A stretch of 64,000 bases of DNA from Nioella ostreopsis (lineage in GTDB: Bacteria > Pseudomonadota > Alphaproteobacteria > Rhodobacterales > Rhodobacteraceae): NCBI RefSeq assembly GCF_004000255.1, contig NZ_RCIQ01000002.1:1-64000 (forward strand). The letters run 5' to 3'. Both the position numbers and the translations under genes were made by a program. The notes beneath the pieces were generated by a model. It made no database searches and was not told where the DNA came from. It saw nothing but the letters and a program-made list of their open reading frames with translations. The number at the start of each line of letters is the position of its first letter. Positions within the stretch are counted from its first letter, which is position 1. This document shows positions 18,325 to 27,507 of this stretch, one piece after another.

Positions 18325-18347
18325 TTAATTTATCTATCAAAATAAAT
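18325..18347. promoter_or_regulatory. Candidate XylR (ROK) operator upstream of xylB
   Basis: An AT-rich island in GC-rich surroundings, beginning TTAATTT and ending AAATAAAT, with inverted arms ATTTAT / ATAAAT around 8 bases. A site of the same 23-base layout (TTAATTT, central T, AAA then AAAT) lies at 26293 before xylF, which fits shared control by the ROK repressor in this locus. Confidence 0.5.
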
Positions 18348-18379
18348 GCGGCGCCGGGGAGGGTGCCATGGGAGGAGCC

Positions 18380-19831
18380 ATGTATCTCGGACTAGATCTG
18401 GGCACGTCCGGCCTGCGCGCCGTGCTCGTCGATGCGGATGGCACACTTGTCGCCTCGGCAGAGCAGGCGGCCCCCGTCAGCCATCCTGCACCCGGCCACA
18501 GCGAACAGGATCCGGCCCACTGGGTCGACGGATGTCGCGCCGCCATTGGCAAGCTGAAAGCGGAGGTGCCAGAGGCCCTGTCCGCCCTGCGCGGCATCGG
18601 TCTTTCCGGTCAGATGCATGGCGCGACCTTGCTGGATGCCTCGGACAACGTGCTGCGCCCCTGCATTCTGTGGAACGACACTCGCTCGCACGCCGAGGCA
18701 GCGGTGCTGGATGCGACCCCCGGCGTTCGGGAAGTGTCCGGCAACATCGTCTTCCCCGGCTTCACCGCGCCCAAGCTTCTGTGGGTGGAACAGCACGAGC
18801 CGGAGATCTTCGCACAGGTTGCCAAGGTTCTGCTTCCAAAGGATTATCTCAGGCTCTGGCTGACCGGGGACCATGTGTCGGACATGTCGGATGCGGCCGG
18901 CACAAGCTGGCTGGATGTGGGCAAGCGCGACTGGTCATACGACTTGCTGGACGCCGGTCACATGCGCCCCGACCAGATGCCGCGCCTTGTGGAAGGCAGC
19001 GAAGCATCGGGCCAGCTGCGCGCCGATCTGGCCGCTGAATGGGGCATCGAAAATCCCGTCGTCGTGGCTGGTGGTGGCGGCGACAATGCCGTTGCGGCCT
19101 GCGGCGTCGGCTGCTTCCGCGAGGGCGATGGCTTCGTGTCGCTCGGCACCTCCGGCGTGCTACTGGCCGCGAAAGACAGCTTCGCGCCCGCCCCCGAAAC
19201 CGCCGTCCACAGCTTCTGCCACGCGGTGCCGGATACCTGGTACCAGATGGGCGTGATCCTGGCCGCGACCGACTGCCTGAACTGGCTGGCCAAGACGCTG
19301 AACGACAGCCCCGCCACGCTGGCGGGCCGCCTGCCCGACAGCATCAATGGCCCCTCCGACACGCTCTTCCTGCCCTATTTGTCAGGCGAACGGACGCCCC
19401 ACAACGACGCCGATATCCGCGGTGCATTTGTCGGGCTCGACATCGGATCGGACCAACAAAACTTGACCCAATCCGTCATGGAAGGCGTCAGTTTCGCGCT
19501 CAGGGATTCGCTGGAGGCGCTGAAATCCACCGGCACGCAACTCGAGTCCGTGCTTGCCATCGGCGGCGGCACGCAATCGCGGTTCTGGCTGGAAAGCCTC
19601 GCCACCATCCTGGGTCTTCCCCTGCGCCTGCCCGCCAAGGGAGAATTCGGCGCAGCACTTGGCGCGGCGCGGCTCGCCATGGTCTCGGATGGCGCCGATC
19701 TTCACGATACCATGACGCCGCCGCAAGTGGCGGACACCATCGACCCCCGCGCGGACCTGCAGGCAGCTTACGACGACAGCTACGCCCGCTACCGCGCCCT
19801 TTACCCTTCCATCAAGGCAGCACTGACATGA
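18380..19831 (+). CDS. xylB: Xylulokinase
   Basis: Phosphorylates D-xylulose to xylulose 5-phosphate, the second step of xylose use. FGGY kinase of 483 residues: N-terminal [16 protein letters not shown] (ATP/phosphate loop), [19 protein letters not shown], the catalytic-Asp motif [14 protein letters not shown], and [13 protein letters not shown] in the C-terminal half. The start at 18380 is chosen because GGAGG lies just upstream; an in-frame ATG 12 bases earlier would place that site inside the gene. It is preceded by the candidate operator at 18325 and overlaps xylA by ATGA, so the kinase gene comes first and is translationally coupled to the isomerase. Confidence 0.95.
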   Translation: MYLGLDLGTSGLRAVLVDADGTLVASAEQAAPVSHPAPGHSEQDPAHWVDGCRAAIGKLKAEVPEALSALRGIGLSGQMHGATLLDASDNVLRPCILWNDTRSHAEAAVLDATPGVREVSGNIVFPGFTAPKLLWVEQHEPEIFAQVAKVLLPKDYLRLWLTGDHVSDMSDAAGTSWLDVGKRDWSYDLLDAGHMRPDQMPRLVEGSEASGQLRADLAAEWGIENPVVVAGGGGDNAVAACGVGCFREGDGFVSLGTSGVLLAAKDSFAPAPETAVHSFCHAVPDTWYQMGVILAATDCLNWLAKTLNDSPATLAGRLPDSINGPSDTLFLPYLSGERTPHNDADIRGAFVGLDIGSDQQNLTQSVMEGVSFALRDSLEALKSTGTQLESVLAIGGGTQSRFWLESLATILGLPLRLPAKGEFGAALGAARLAMVSDGADLHDTMTPPQVADTIDPRADLQAAYDDSYARYRALYPSIKAALT

Positions 19832-21141
19832 GCACCGGCTTCTTCAAGGACATCACCGAGATCCCGTTCGAAGGCGCGGACAGCGCCAATCCGCTGGCCT
19901 TCCGCCACTACAACCCCGATGAGGTCGTCCTGGGCAAGCGCATGGAAGATCACCTGCGCTTCGCCGCCTGTTACTGGCACAATTTCGTCTGGCCCGGGAA
20001 TGACCCGTTCGGCGGGCAGACCTTTGAACGCCCTTGGTTTCCGGCCGACACGATGGAGCTGTCGAAGCTCAAGGCCGACGTGGCCTTCGAGATGTTCAGC
20101 CTGCTGAAGGTGCCCTATTTCTGCTTCCACGACTTCGACATCCGCCCCGATGGCGCAAGCTTTGCCGAAAACCGCGACACGCTGAACCAGATCGCGGATT
20201 ACTTCGCCGAGAAGATGGAGCAGACCGGGGTAAAGCTGCTCTGGGGCACGGCCAACATGTTCTCGAACCGCCGCTTCATGGCGGGCGCGGCCACGAACCC
20301 TGACCCGGATGTCTTCGCCTTCGCCGCCGCGACGGTGAAATCCTGCATGGACGCGACGCACCGTTTGGGGGGCGAAAACTATGTTCTGTGGGGCGGGCGT
20401 GAGGGGTATGAGACCCTGCTCAACACCAATCTTGCACAAGAAGACGCACAGTTCGGGCGCTTCCTGAACATGGTGGTGGACTACAAGCACAAGGTCGGCT
20501 TCGATGGCACGATCCTGATCGAGCCCAAACCGCAGGAACCCACCAAGCACCAGTATGATTACGACGTCGCCACGGTCTACGGCTTCCTCAAGCGTCACGG
20601 GCTGGAAGGCGAGGTGAAGGTGAATATCGAACAAGGCCACGCAATCCTTGCGGGGCACAGCTTCGAGCATGAAATCGCTCTGGCGCAGGCGCTTGGTATC
20701 TTCGGGTCGATCGACATGAACCGGAACGACTATCAATCTGGTTGGGACACCGACCAGTTCCCCAACAACGTGCCCGAGGTGGCGCTGGCCTACTACCACA
20801 TCCTGCAAGGGGGCGGCTTCACCACCGGCGGCACCAATTTCGACGCCAAGCTGCGCCGTCAGTCGCTTGACCCGGAGGATCTGCTGATCGCCCATATCGG
20901 CGGTATGGACGTGTGCGCGCGCGGCCTGAAAGCCGCCGCCGCGATGATTGAAGACGGCACCCTGCCGGGCTTCGTCGAGGATCGCTACGCCGGATGGTCC
21001 TCGCCCGAGGCGCAGGCGATGCTGAACGGCGACCGCTCGCTGGAGGACATCGCCGCGCGGGTCGAGGCCGAGGGGATCAACCCCGCGCCCGTGTCGGGCA
21101 AGCAGGAATACCTTGAAAACGTCGTGAACCGCTTCGTCTGA
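19828..21141 (+). CDS. xylA: Xylose isomerase
   Basis: Interconverts D-xylose and D-xylulose; a metal-dependent TIM-barrel enzyme of the longer class II type (437 residues). Catalytic segments are intact: FHDFDIRP (base/His), [15 protein letters not shown] (metal Glu), [17 protein letters not shown], and [36 protein letters not shown] near the N-terminus is typical of class II. The frame is open far upstream (to 19039), but that is out-of-frame xylB sequence; the ATG overlapping the xylB stop is the family start. GalM follows after 7 bases. Confidence 0.97.
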   Translation: MSTGFFKDITEIPFEGADSANPLAFRHYNPDEVVLGKRMEDHLRFAACYWHNFVWPGNDPFGGQTFERPWFPADTMELSKLKADVAFEMFSLLKVPYFCFHDFDIRPDGASFAENRDTLNQIADYFAEKMEQTGVKLLWGTANMFSNRRFMAGAATNPDPDVFAFAAATVKSCMDATHRLGGENYVLWGGREGYETLLNTNLAQEDAQFGRFLNMVVDYKHKVGFDGTILIEPKPQEPTKHQYDYDVATVYGFLKRHGLEGEVKVNIEQGHAILAGHSFEHEIALAQALGIFGSIDMNRNDYQSGWDTDQFPNNVPEVALAYYHILQGGGFTTGGTNFDAKLRRQSLDPEDLLIAHIGGMDVCARGLKAAAAMIEDGTLPGFVEDRYAGWSSPEAQAMLNGDRSLEDIAARVEAEGINPAPVSGKQEYLENVVNRFV

Positions 21142-21148
21142 GGGGGAA

Positions 21149-22135
21149 ATGCCACGCGCCGGGGACATCCGAGACTTCAGGTTGGAGGACGGGGGCGTTT
21201 CGCTCTCGCTCCTCAACCTCGGCTGCATCACGCGGGGCTGGTGGGTGCCCCTTGGCGGGGCCTCGGTGCCGGTGGTTCTGGGCTTCGACGACCTGGCGGA
21301 TTACCTGCACAACCCTACCTATATGGGTGTGATCGCCGGGCGCGTGGCAAACCGCATCGGCGGGGCACGCTTCGTGCTGAATGGGCAGGATCATCGCCTG
21401 ACGGCGAACGAAGGTGCGAACCAACTGCATGGCGGGGCAGGGGGGCTGCATTCCCGCATCTGGCAAGCCGAAACTGACGGCGTGCGTGCGGTCCGTTTCT
21501 CTTACCGTTCCCCCGACGGGGAGGAAGGGTTTCCGGGCAAGGCCGATATCGAGGTCACCGTTCGGTTGAGCGGTTCGCGCGTGAACTATGATATGCGCGC
21601 GAGGGTAGACCGGCCCACGCCGATCAACCTTGCGCAGCACAGCTATTACAGCCTCGGGGTGCCGCAGACGTCCCGCAATGCCCACTTCACCTGCCCGGCG
21701 GACCGGTTGACGCCCGTGGACAGCGCCCTGATCCCGACCGGCGACATCGCCCCCGTCATGGGCACCCGCCACGATTACCGCGCCGGGGCCGTGCTGGCGG
21801 AAGCGGACCCGGACGGCATGGGGACCGATCTGAACCTTGTGACGCCTGAGGACCGCGACCCGGCGCTGCCGGTTGCCGAACTTCTGGCCCCGAACGGCCT
21901 TCGCCTGCGGATGTGGTCGGACCAGCCGGGGCTGCAGGTCTATACTGGGCATATGTTGCCCAATCTGCGCGGCGCGCACCTCGGCCAACACATTGCCCCC
22001 TGGGCCGGGATCGCGCTGGAGCCGCAGGGCTTTCCAAACGCGGTGAATTGCCCATCCTTCCCGTCGATCATTGTCACGCCGGATCAACCCTATCGCCAAC
22101 GGCTGACGGTCGAGATCATGGAGATATTGCAATGA
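21149..22135 (+). CDS. galM: Aldose 1-epimerase (mutarotase)
   Basis: Interconverts alpha and beta anomers, here probably of xylose, so that imported sugar reaches XylA in the right form. 328 residues, beta-sandwich mutarotase fold: GVIAGRVANRIGGARF, NQLHGGAGGLHSRIW (active-site His), NLAQHSYYSLG (second His) and GIALEPQGFPNAVN (catalytic Glu) are all present. GAGGGGGA precedes the ATG. It is third in the xylBA operon, and its stop overlaps the start of the following di-haem peroxidase gene by ATGA. Its Gal name is historical; the location argues for a pentose substrate. Confidence 0.92.
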   Translation: MPRAGDIRDFRLEDGGVSLSLLNLGCITRGWWVPLGGASVPVVLGFDDLADYLHNPTYMGVIAGRVANRIGGARFVLNGQDHRLTANEGANQLHGGAGGLHSRIWQAETDGVRAVRFSYRSPDGEEGFPGKADIEVTVRLSGSRVNYDMRARVDRPTPINLAQHSYYSLGVPQTSRNAHFTCPADRLTPVDSALIPTGDIAPVMGTRHDYRAGAVLAEADPDGMGTDLNLVTPEDRDPALPVAELLAPNGLRLRMWSDQPGLQVYTGHMLPNLRGAHLGQHIAPWAGIALEPQGFPNAVNCPSFPSIIVTPDQPYRQRLTVEIMEILQ

Positions 22136-23424
22136 GATGGCTGCCGCTCGCCCTGATCCCGCTGCCCCTGCTGGCGCAGCCGGTATTCCCCCCGGCGGAG
22201 TTCGCCCCGACCGATCCCGCCCGCGTCGAACTGGGGCAGCTTCTGTTCTACGACCCGATCCTGTCGGGCAACCAGGAGGTCTCCTGCGCCACCTGCCACC
22301 ACCCGCGCTTGGGCACCGGTGACGGGGTGTCGCTGTCGCTTGGCGACGGGGCGCATGGGCTGGGGCCGGACCGGGTGGCCGACCCCGAGAACCTGCCCGA
22401 GCAGCGCATTCCCCGGAACGCGCCGGGGCTGTTCAATCTTGGGGCCTCCGAATTCACCCACATGTTCCACGATGGCAGGCTGGAGGCGGACCCGACGCGG
22501 CCCAATGGCATCCGCACGCCATTGGGCGATGCAATGAGCGAAGGGTTCGACTCGGTCCTGTCCGCGCAGGCGATGTTCCCGGTGCTCTCGGCGGATGAGA
22601 TGGCCGGGCACTATTCCGAGAACCCGATTTCGCAGGCCGTGCGCATGGGGCATCTATCTCTGGCGGGTGGGGCCTGGGACCAGATCGCAGCGCGGGTGGA
22701 TGCGATCCCCGAATATCGCGCGCGGTTCGACGAGGTGTTGGGGCCGGGTGCGGAGATCCATTTCACCGACATCTCCAACGTTGTCGCCGATTTCATCCGC
22801 TTCGAATGGCGCGCGGATCGCAGTCCCTTCGATCTCTATCTTGCCGATGAGGCCGAGTTGCCCGAGGCGGCGGCACAGGGAGTGGCGCTGTTCTACGGCG
22901 AAGCGGGCTGTGCGGACTGCCACACAGGCCGTTTCCAGACCGACCACGATTTCCACGCCATCGCCATGGTCCAGATCGGCCCGGGCAAGGCCGCGCGGTT
23001 CGAAAGCCACGCCCGCGACGAGGGGCGGATGCGCGTCACCGGCGACCCGGAGGATGCCTATGCCTTCCGCACGCCGAGCCTGCGCAATGTGGCCCTGACC
23101 GCGCCTTACGGGCACGCGGGGGCCTATGCGACGCTGGAGGGGGTGATCCGGCATCATCTGGATCCCGTCGGATCGCTCTACGCCTATGATCGGACCCAGG
23201 CGGTGTTGCCCGTCCTGCCGGGGGTGGAGGATTGGCGCATTCTGGATGATCCGGCCGAGATGGCGGCGATTGCGGCAGCGAATGAGCTGGAGCCAATGGA
23301 GCTGAGCGACGATGAGGTTGCCGCCCTGGTGGCGTTTCTGGAGACGTTGACCGATACGGCAGGCGCGGAGGGGCGTTTGGGCGTGCCGGAAAGCGTGCCA
23401 AGCGGATTGCCGGTGGATCGGTAG
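22132..23424 (+). CDS. Periplasmic di-haem cytochrome c peroxidase (CcpA/MauG family)
   Basis: A 430-residue exported protein with a signal peptide (about residues 1-16) and two haem c sites, CATCH at 52-56 and CADCH at 260-264. That is the two-domain layout of bacterial cytochrome c peroxidases and of MauG-like enzymes that oxidise residues in partner proteins. FRTPSLRNVALTAPYGHAGA near the C-terminus is a standard family motif. It is coupled to galM by an ATGA overlap and faces the FG-GAP/UnbV gene. A plain peroxide-scavenging role does not explain why it sits in a sugar operon; a MauG-like role in modifying a protein, perhaps that neighbour, is a conjecture. Confidence 0.88.
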   Translation: MRWLPLALIPLPLLAQPVFPPAEFAPTDPARVELGQLLFYDPILSGNQEVSCATCHHPRLGTGDGVSLSLGDGAHGLGPDRVADPENLPEQRIPRNAPGLFNLGASEFTHMFHDGRLEADPTRPNGIRTPLGDAMSEGFDSVLSAQAMFPVLSADEMAGHYSENPISQAVRMGHLSLAGGAWDQIAARVDAIPEYRARFDEVLGPGAEIHFTDISNVVADFIRFEWRADRSPFDLYLADEAELPEAAAQGVALFYGEAGCADCHTGRFQTDHDFHAIAMVQIGPGKAARFESHARDEGRMRVTGDPEDAYAFRTPSLRNVALTAPYGHAGAYATLEGVIRHHLDPVGSLYAYDRTQAVLPVLPGVEDWRILDDPAEMAAIAAANELEPMELSDDEVAALVAFLETLTDTAGAEGRLGVPESVPSGLPVDR

Positions 23425-23429
23425 CGGGG

Positions 23430-23472
23430 AAGGGTCTTGCAAGACCCTTGCAAGGATTTTGGAAAATCCTTG
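23430..23472. repeat. Two adjacent perfect palindromes between convergent genes
   Basis: AAGGGTCTTGCAAGACCCTT (23430-23449) is followed at once by arms CAAGGATTTT and AAAATCCTTG around GG (23451-23472). It sits between the convergent peroxidase and FG-GAP genes and could act as a bidirectional terminator. Its first unit belongs to the same palindrome class as those at 2830 and 63045. Confidence 0.75.
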
Positions 23473-23479
23473 GCCCGCC

Positions 23480-25000
23480 TTACCCTTGGCGCGTGAGCGT
23501 TACCCGCTGGTTTGCATTGACCGAGCGCCAGTCGCTGATATCCCCGTCGGGCCAGACCACCCTCAGTTCGACGGTTTGCGCGGTCCCAAGTCCGACATGC
23601 AGCGGCCCCGCGACGCCGCCCGCATGCCCGCCGCCCACGGTGATTTCCTGAGTCCAGAGCCTGCCCTCCGACCGAAGTTCCACGAAGGCCCCCACGGCAT
23701 CGCGATTCGGCCCTGATTGCGTGACATGGACCAGCAGCCATCCGCCGGCTTCCTCCGTTACGTTCTGGTAAAGCTCCATCGGGGCGTGACGGTTCAGGAC
23801 CGCCAGATCCAGCAACCCATCCCCGTTCAGGTCGGCCAGCGCCGCACCCCGGCTGCGGTGCAGGCTGGCCACTCCGGCCTCAAGTCCCGCCTCGGCAAAA
23901 CGGCCATCAGGGCTGCCCATCAGCAGGTTGTTTGGGTCCTCCATGGCGCTGCCCGGCATCTGTTCCACATTGCCCTTGGCGACGAACAGGTCATCCCACC
24001 CGTCATTATCCACATCGCCAAACACCGCGTGCCAGCCGGTCGAGGGCCTGCCATCGCCGCCCGTATAGGGCCGGTGTGCGGTGGCGCCGCTTTCATAGGG
24101 CGCGTCGAGATAGCTGGGGCCTGCCGCACCCTGGCTCAGGGCCTGCAGGCGCTGATCGCCCATGGAGGTCAGGTAGACCTCTGACAACCCGTCGCCATCC
24201 AGATCACGCGACGCGATGCCCATGCCCCAGAGCTGGTGGCTGTTCCATCCGTCCTCGGGTCCATAAAGGCGTGGCTCGGGCTCCATCGCCCACATCTGTT
24301 CCTCGCCACCGCGCACATAGTAGTGCCGGTCGTTCGAGACGCGCAGATCGGCGCGGCCCTGCCGCCCCCAGTCTGTGAAGAGCATGGAGAGCGCACAGAA
24401 ACCGGGGGCCAAGGGCAGGGGCGGGGCGTAGCTGTCTCCCTCTGGCCGGTAGAGCTGGTTGATGTCGCAGGCTTCGAACGGGCCTTCCGGGTCGGTGCGG
24501 TCCACGTAGTTGCCGAAGGCGAGGGTGGGCAGGGTCTGGCCAGCCTCCCATGTGGCGGAAAACGCCGTGGTCCAGCGCGTGTCGGTCTGGAAGCCGATCC
24601 CCTCGAATGGGGCAAACGCGCAGTTGCCTAGCCCGCGCATCAGCATGTTGTCCCCCACCCGCAACACGGCGAGATCCATGATCCCGTCGCTGTCGATATC
24701 GAGCGGATAGGCCCCGATGACGGCGGTTAGGGACAGGGCACTGTCCACCGCATCGAAAACCAGATCGCCGCCAGAGGCAGAGCGATTGAGGAAAAGCTGC
24801 GCCGGGTTCTCCCCACCCGCAGCGTATAGCTCCGGTAGGTCATCGCCATTGCAGTCGAAGGCCGCGACCCCGCCGCCCACGAAATGCTCCCATCCGCCTT
24901 CGTAGCTGTGGGGGGCTATGGACCGTGGCTCGAACAGTGGGTCCGCCATCGCGGGCGTTGCGGCGATCAGCAGAACCGTCAGGCACAGGTCAGGCCGCAT
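23480..25000 (-). CDS. Exported FG-GAP/VCBS-repeat protein with ASPIC/UnbV domain (CRTAC1-like)
   Basis: A 506-residue secreted protein: signal peptide MRPDLCLTVLLIAATPAMA, then at least five FG-GAP-type repeats with calcium-loop patterns (FDCNGDDLPELY, DIDSDGIMDLAV, DLDGDGLSEVYL, DVDNDGWDDLFV, DLNGDGLLDLAV), then a C-terminal ASPIC/UnbV domain (GGGHAGGVAGPLHVGLG, VVWPDGDISDW). Such proteins fold as beta-propellers and bind calcium; the biochemical role of bacterial members is mostly unknown. I take the ATG at 25000 (a GTG two codons earlier is possible); the gene overlaps the end of xylR by 11 bases and would be co-transcribed with it. It converges on the di-haem peroxidase gene. Confidence 0.85.
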   Translation of the reverse strand: MRPDLCLTVLLIAATPAMADPLFEPRSIAPHSYEGGWEHFVGGGVAAFDCNGDDLPELYAAGGENPAQLFLNRSASGGDLVFDAVDSALSLTAVIGAYPLDIDSDGIMDLAVLRVGDNMLMRGLGNCAFAPFEGIGFQTDTRWTTAFSATWEAGQTLPTLAFGNYVDRTDPEGPFEACDINQLYRPEGDSYAPPLPLAPGFCALSMLFTDWGRQGRADLRVSNDRHYYVRGGEEQMWAMEPEPRLYGPEDGWNSHQLWGMGIASRDLDGDGLSEVYLTSMGDQRLQALSQGAAGPSYLDAPYESGATAHRPYTGGDGRPSTGWHAVFGDVDNDGWDDLFVAKGNVEQMPGSAMEDPNNLLMGSPDGRFAEAGLEAGVASLHRSRGAALADLNGDGLLDLAVLNRHAPMELYQNVTEEAGGWLLVHVTQSGPNRDAVGAFVELRSEGRLWTQEITVGGGHAGGVAGPLHVGLGTAQTVELRVVWPDGDISDWRSVNANQRVTLTRQG

Positions 25001-26207
25001 CGGCACCGAGGTTGCGGATCGTGAGTTCCGACACCCCCTCCATCGCGCAGGCGGCAGCCCCCTTGGCCCACATCAGGTCGCCCCATTTATGCACCCGGAT
25101 TTCCGGCAGGGGCGCGTCGACCTGCACGACCGAGGATTTCACCCGGTCCAGCACATCCGAGCCATAGAGAAAGTCGAAGGTCATCTGTTCCCCCGACAGG
25201 ATCACGAGGCTCGGGTCGAAGATGTTGATCACATTGGCCAGCCCCATGGCGAACATCCGTCCCGCCCGGTCGAAGATCGACCGCGCCATCGCATCGCCCG
25301 CCTTGGCGCGGGCGTAGAGCGCCGACAGATCGTCCTCGGGCTGTGCGCTGCCGCGGATATTGGCCTCGCGCAGCAGGGCATAGTCCCCGACATAGGCCTC
25401 CAGACAGCCGCGTTGCCCGCAGCGGCAGAGCGCCCCGTCGAGCTGCACCTTGGTGTGGCCGAATTCTGCCCCGCAACCGCGTTCGCCGCGATAGATCTTG
25501 CCGTCGATCACGATGCCCATGCCGACACCTTGTTCAATGGTGATGACGATGAAATCGGACACGTTGCGCGCTTCGCCGAATAGCTGCTCGGCCTTCGCAA
25601 CGAGGTTGGCATCATTGTCCATGTAGAAGGGCACCGGCATGGCATCGGATAGCATGCGCCCCAGTTCCACGTTGCGTTGATCGAGAGAGGGCGACCAGTG
25701 CACGAAGTTGCGGGTCGCGTCGATGAGCCCGGCAAGTCCGAGGCCGACCCCAGAAATCTCGCGGACATGACGCCCGGCGGCGGCACAGGCCCCGGCCAGG
25801 GCCCGCATGACCAGATCGACAATCTCTTCGGCGGACATGACCGGGCCGGGCAGTTCGTGATCATATTCCCCGACGGTCTGGCCTTCGAAATCGACGAGGA
25901 TCACGGTGGCCGAACGGTCGGAGATCTTGATGCCCGCGATCAGATGCGCCGCGCCGCGGACCTTGAGCGCCACCCGGGGGCGGCCCCGTTTGGCGCCTGT
26001 GCGGTCGCCTTCGGGGGTGATTTCCTCGATCAGCCCGGCGCTCAACAGTTCAGAGGTGATTGCGGTGACGGTGGCCGGGCTGACCTGGGTTTCGCGGGCG
26101 ATGTCGATTCGGGCGATCCGGCCAGCCTGGCGAATCGCGTCGAACACATGCTGGCGCCCGTTCTCGCGCTGATCATTCGCAGGTGATGTGCGTTGAATGC
26201 TGGCCAC
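24990..26207 (-). CDS. xylR: ROK-family transcriptional repressor of xylose genes
   Basis: A 405-residue regulator with an N-terminal winged helix-turn-helix (about 18-75, containing RIARIDIARETQVSPATVTAI) and a C-terminal ROK sugar-binding domain with the zinc motif CRCGQRGCLEAYVG and GVGLGLAGLID. Repressors of this type release DNA when xylose binds. It starts with GTG, supported by GGGAGG six bases upstream. It is divergent from xylF, with the candidate operators at 26226 and 26293 in the 180-base gap, and it shares an AT-rich site with xylB. Its placement between the two halves of the xylose locus is the main evidence for the ligand. Confidence 0.9.
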   Translation of the reverse strand: MASIQRTSPANDQRENGRQHVFDAIRQAGRIARIDIARETQVSPATVTAITSELLSAGLIEEITPEGDRTGAKRGRPRVALKVRGAAHLIAGIKISDRSATVILVDFEGQTVGEYDHELPGPVMSAEEIVDLVMRALAGACAAAGRHVREISGVGLGLAGLIDATRNFVHWSPSLDQRNVELGRMLSDAMPVPFYMDNDANLVAKAEQLFGEARNVSDFIVITIEQGVGMGIVIDGKIYRGERGCGAEFGHTKVQLDGALCRCGQRGCLEAYVGDYALLREANIRGSAQPEDDLSALYARAKAGDAMARSIFDRAGRMFAMGLANVINIFDPSLVILSGEQMTFDFLYGSDVLDRVKSSVVQVDAPLPEIRVHKWGDLMWAKGAAACAMEGVSELTIRNLGADAA

Positions 26208-26225
26208 AATGTCCTCCCACAGGTA

Positions 26226-26249
26226 TAATTCACCAAAAAAAATAATTCA
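26226..26249. promoter_or_regulatory. AT-rich repeats near the xylR start (candidate autoregulation site)
   Basis: Two direct copies of TAATTCA start 17 bases apart (26226 and 26243) and enclose an A-tract, close to the xylR start codon. The position suits an autoregulatory operator or a promoter element for xylR. Confidence 0.35.
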
Positions 26250-26292
26250 GCAAGCGCAGTGTTCGATGGGACTGTGGCCCCGGCTTCATCAT

Positions 26293-26315
26293 TTAATTTG
26301 ATCTTTGAAAAAAAT
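26293..26315. promoter_or_regulatory. Candidate XylR operator upstream of xylF
   Basis: A 23-base AT-rich site beginning TTAATTT and ending AAAAAAAT, aligned without gaps to the site at 18325 before xylB (15 of 23 bases identical, all at the two ends apart from one T). It lies 72 bases before the xylF start. Confidence 0.5.
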
Positions 26316-26387
26316 AGTGCTAGAGCAGGGGAACATGGAGGGACTCGGTCACGCATTGGGCCCGCCAGGTATCACAGGGAGGAAAGC

Positions 26388-27416
26388 ATGAAGTTTCTGA
26401 AAGCAGCCGCAGCAACGGTGTTTGCGGCAACCATGACCACCGCTGCCTTTGCGCAGGACATCACCGTTGGTGTCAGCTGGTCCAACTTCCAGGAAGAACG
26501 TTGGGCAACCGACGAAGCGGCCATCGTTGCCGCGCTGGAAGCCGCAGGCGCGGAATATATTTCGGCCGACGCTCAGTCGTCCGCATCCAAGCAGCTGTCG
26601 GATATCGAAAGCCTGATCGCGCAGGGCGTTGATGCCCTGATCATTCTGGCCCAGGACGCAGCAGCCATTGGCCCGGCCGTACAGGCCGCCGCCGACGAAG
26701 GCATTCCGGTCATCGCTTATGACCGCCTGATCGAAGACGATCGCGCCTTCTATCTAACCTTCGACAACGTCGAAGTGGGCCGGATGCAGGCCCGCGCGGT
26801 TCTGGAAGCAGCACCGTCCGGTCGTTACGTCATGATCAAGGGCTCGCCCACTGACCCGAACGCAGACTTCCTGCGCGGCGGTCAGCAGGAGGTTCTGCAG
26901 GCGGCAATCGACGCCGGTGAGATCGAGATCGTGGGCGAGGCCTACACCGATGGCTGGCTGCCCGCCAACGCACAGCGCAACATGGAGCAGATCCTGACCG
27001 CGACCGACAACGGCGTTGACGCTGTCGTGGCCTCGAATGACGGCACCGCAGGTGGTGTTGTCGCCGCTCTGACCGCGCAGGGCATGGAAGGTATCCCGGT
27101 GTCCGGCCAGGATGGTGACCACGCCGCGCTGAACCGTGTGGCGCTTGGCACCCAGACCGTGTCGGTGTGGAAAGACGCCCGTGATCTGGGCCGTGCGGCC
27201 GGTGAAATCGCTGTCGCTTTGGCACAGGGCACCGCGATGGCCGACATTGAAGGCGCACAGGAATGGACCAGCCCCGCTGGCACCACCATGACCTCGATGT
27301 TCCTCGCACCGGTTCCGATCACCGCCGAGAACCTGAGCGTCGTTGTCGATGCTGGCTGGATCGATCTGGAAACGCTCTGCCAGGGTGTTACCGACGGCCC
27401 CGCGCCTTGCAGCTAA
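26388..27416 (+). CDS. xylF: D-xylose ABC transporter substrate-binding protein
   Basis: Periplasmic binding protein of the xylose importer, 342 residues. A signal peptide ends at AFA before QDITVGVSWSNFQEERW. The rest is a peripla_BP_4-type sugar-binding protein with the two-lobe pattern, including VIAYDRLIEDDRAFYLTFDN and VDAVVASNDGTAGGVV, which are characteristic of XylF. GGGAGGAAA lies just before the ATG; the frame extends upstream to 26259 without a signal peptide. The gene is divergent from xylR and followed by two hairpins before xylH. Confidence 0.95.
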   Translation: MKFLKAAAATVFAATMTTAAFAQDITVGVSWSNFQEERWATDEAAIVAALEAAGAEYISADAQSSASKQLSDIESLIAQGVDALIILAQDAAAIGPAVQAAADEGIPVIAYDRLIEDDRAFYLTFDNVEVGRMQARAVLEAAPSGRYVMIKGSPTDPNADFLRGGQQEVLQAAIDAGEIEIVGEAYTDGWLPANAQRNMEQILTATDNGVDAVVASNDGTAGGVVAALTAQGMEGIPVSGQDGDHAALNRVALGTQTVSVWKDARDLGRAAGEIAVALAQGTAMADIEGAQEWTSPAGTTMTSMFLAPVPITAENLSVVVDAGWIDLETLCQGVTDGPAPCS

Positions 27417-27424
27417 ACCTGTGA

Positions 27425-27474
27425 TACACTGCATAGTGTAGCACCCGGTACGCCCCGCTTCGTCGGGGCGTACC
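27425..27474 (+). terminator. Two intercistronic hairpins between xylF and xylH
   Basis: TACACT-GCAT-AGTGTA (27425-27440) and a perfect 11-base stem GGTACGCCCCG / CGGGGCGTACC (27447-27474). There is no T-tract, so the likely role is protecting xylF mRNA and lowering downstream expression rather than full termination. Confidence 0.7.
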
Positions 27475-27507
27475 ACCACCAGACACGCTGAACTCTGGAG
27501 TCCGGAC

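Noticed and set aside
19039-19827. Upstream extension of the xylA frame
   Set aside because: It reads xylB in another frame, and xylA has a well-placed ATG overlapping the xylB stop.
26241-26387. A sigma-70 promoter for xylF
   Set aside because: The region is AT-rich, but no -35/-10 pair with correct spacing is convincing; only the operator-like site is reported.
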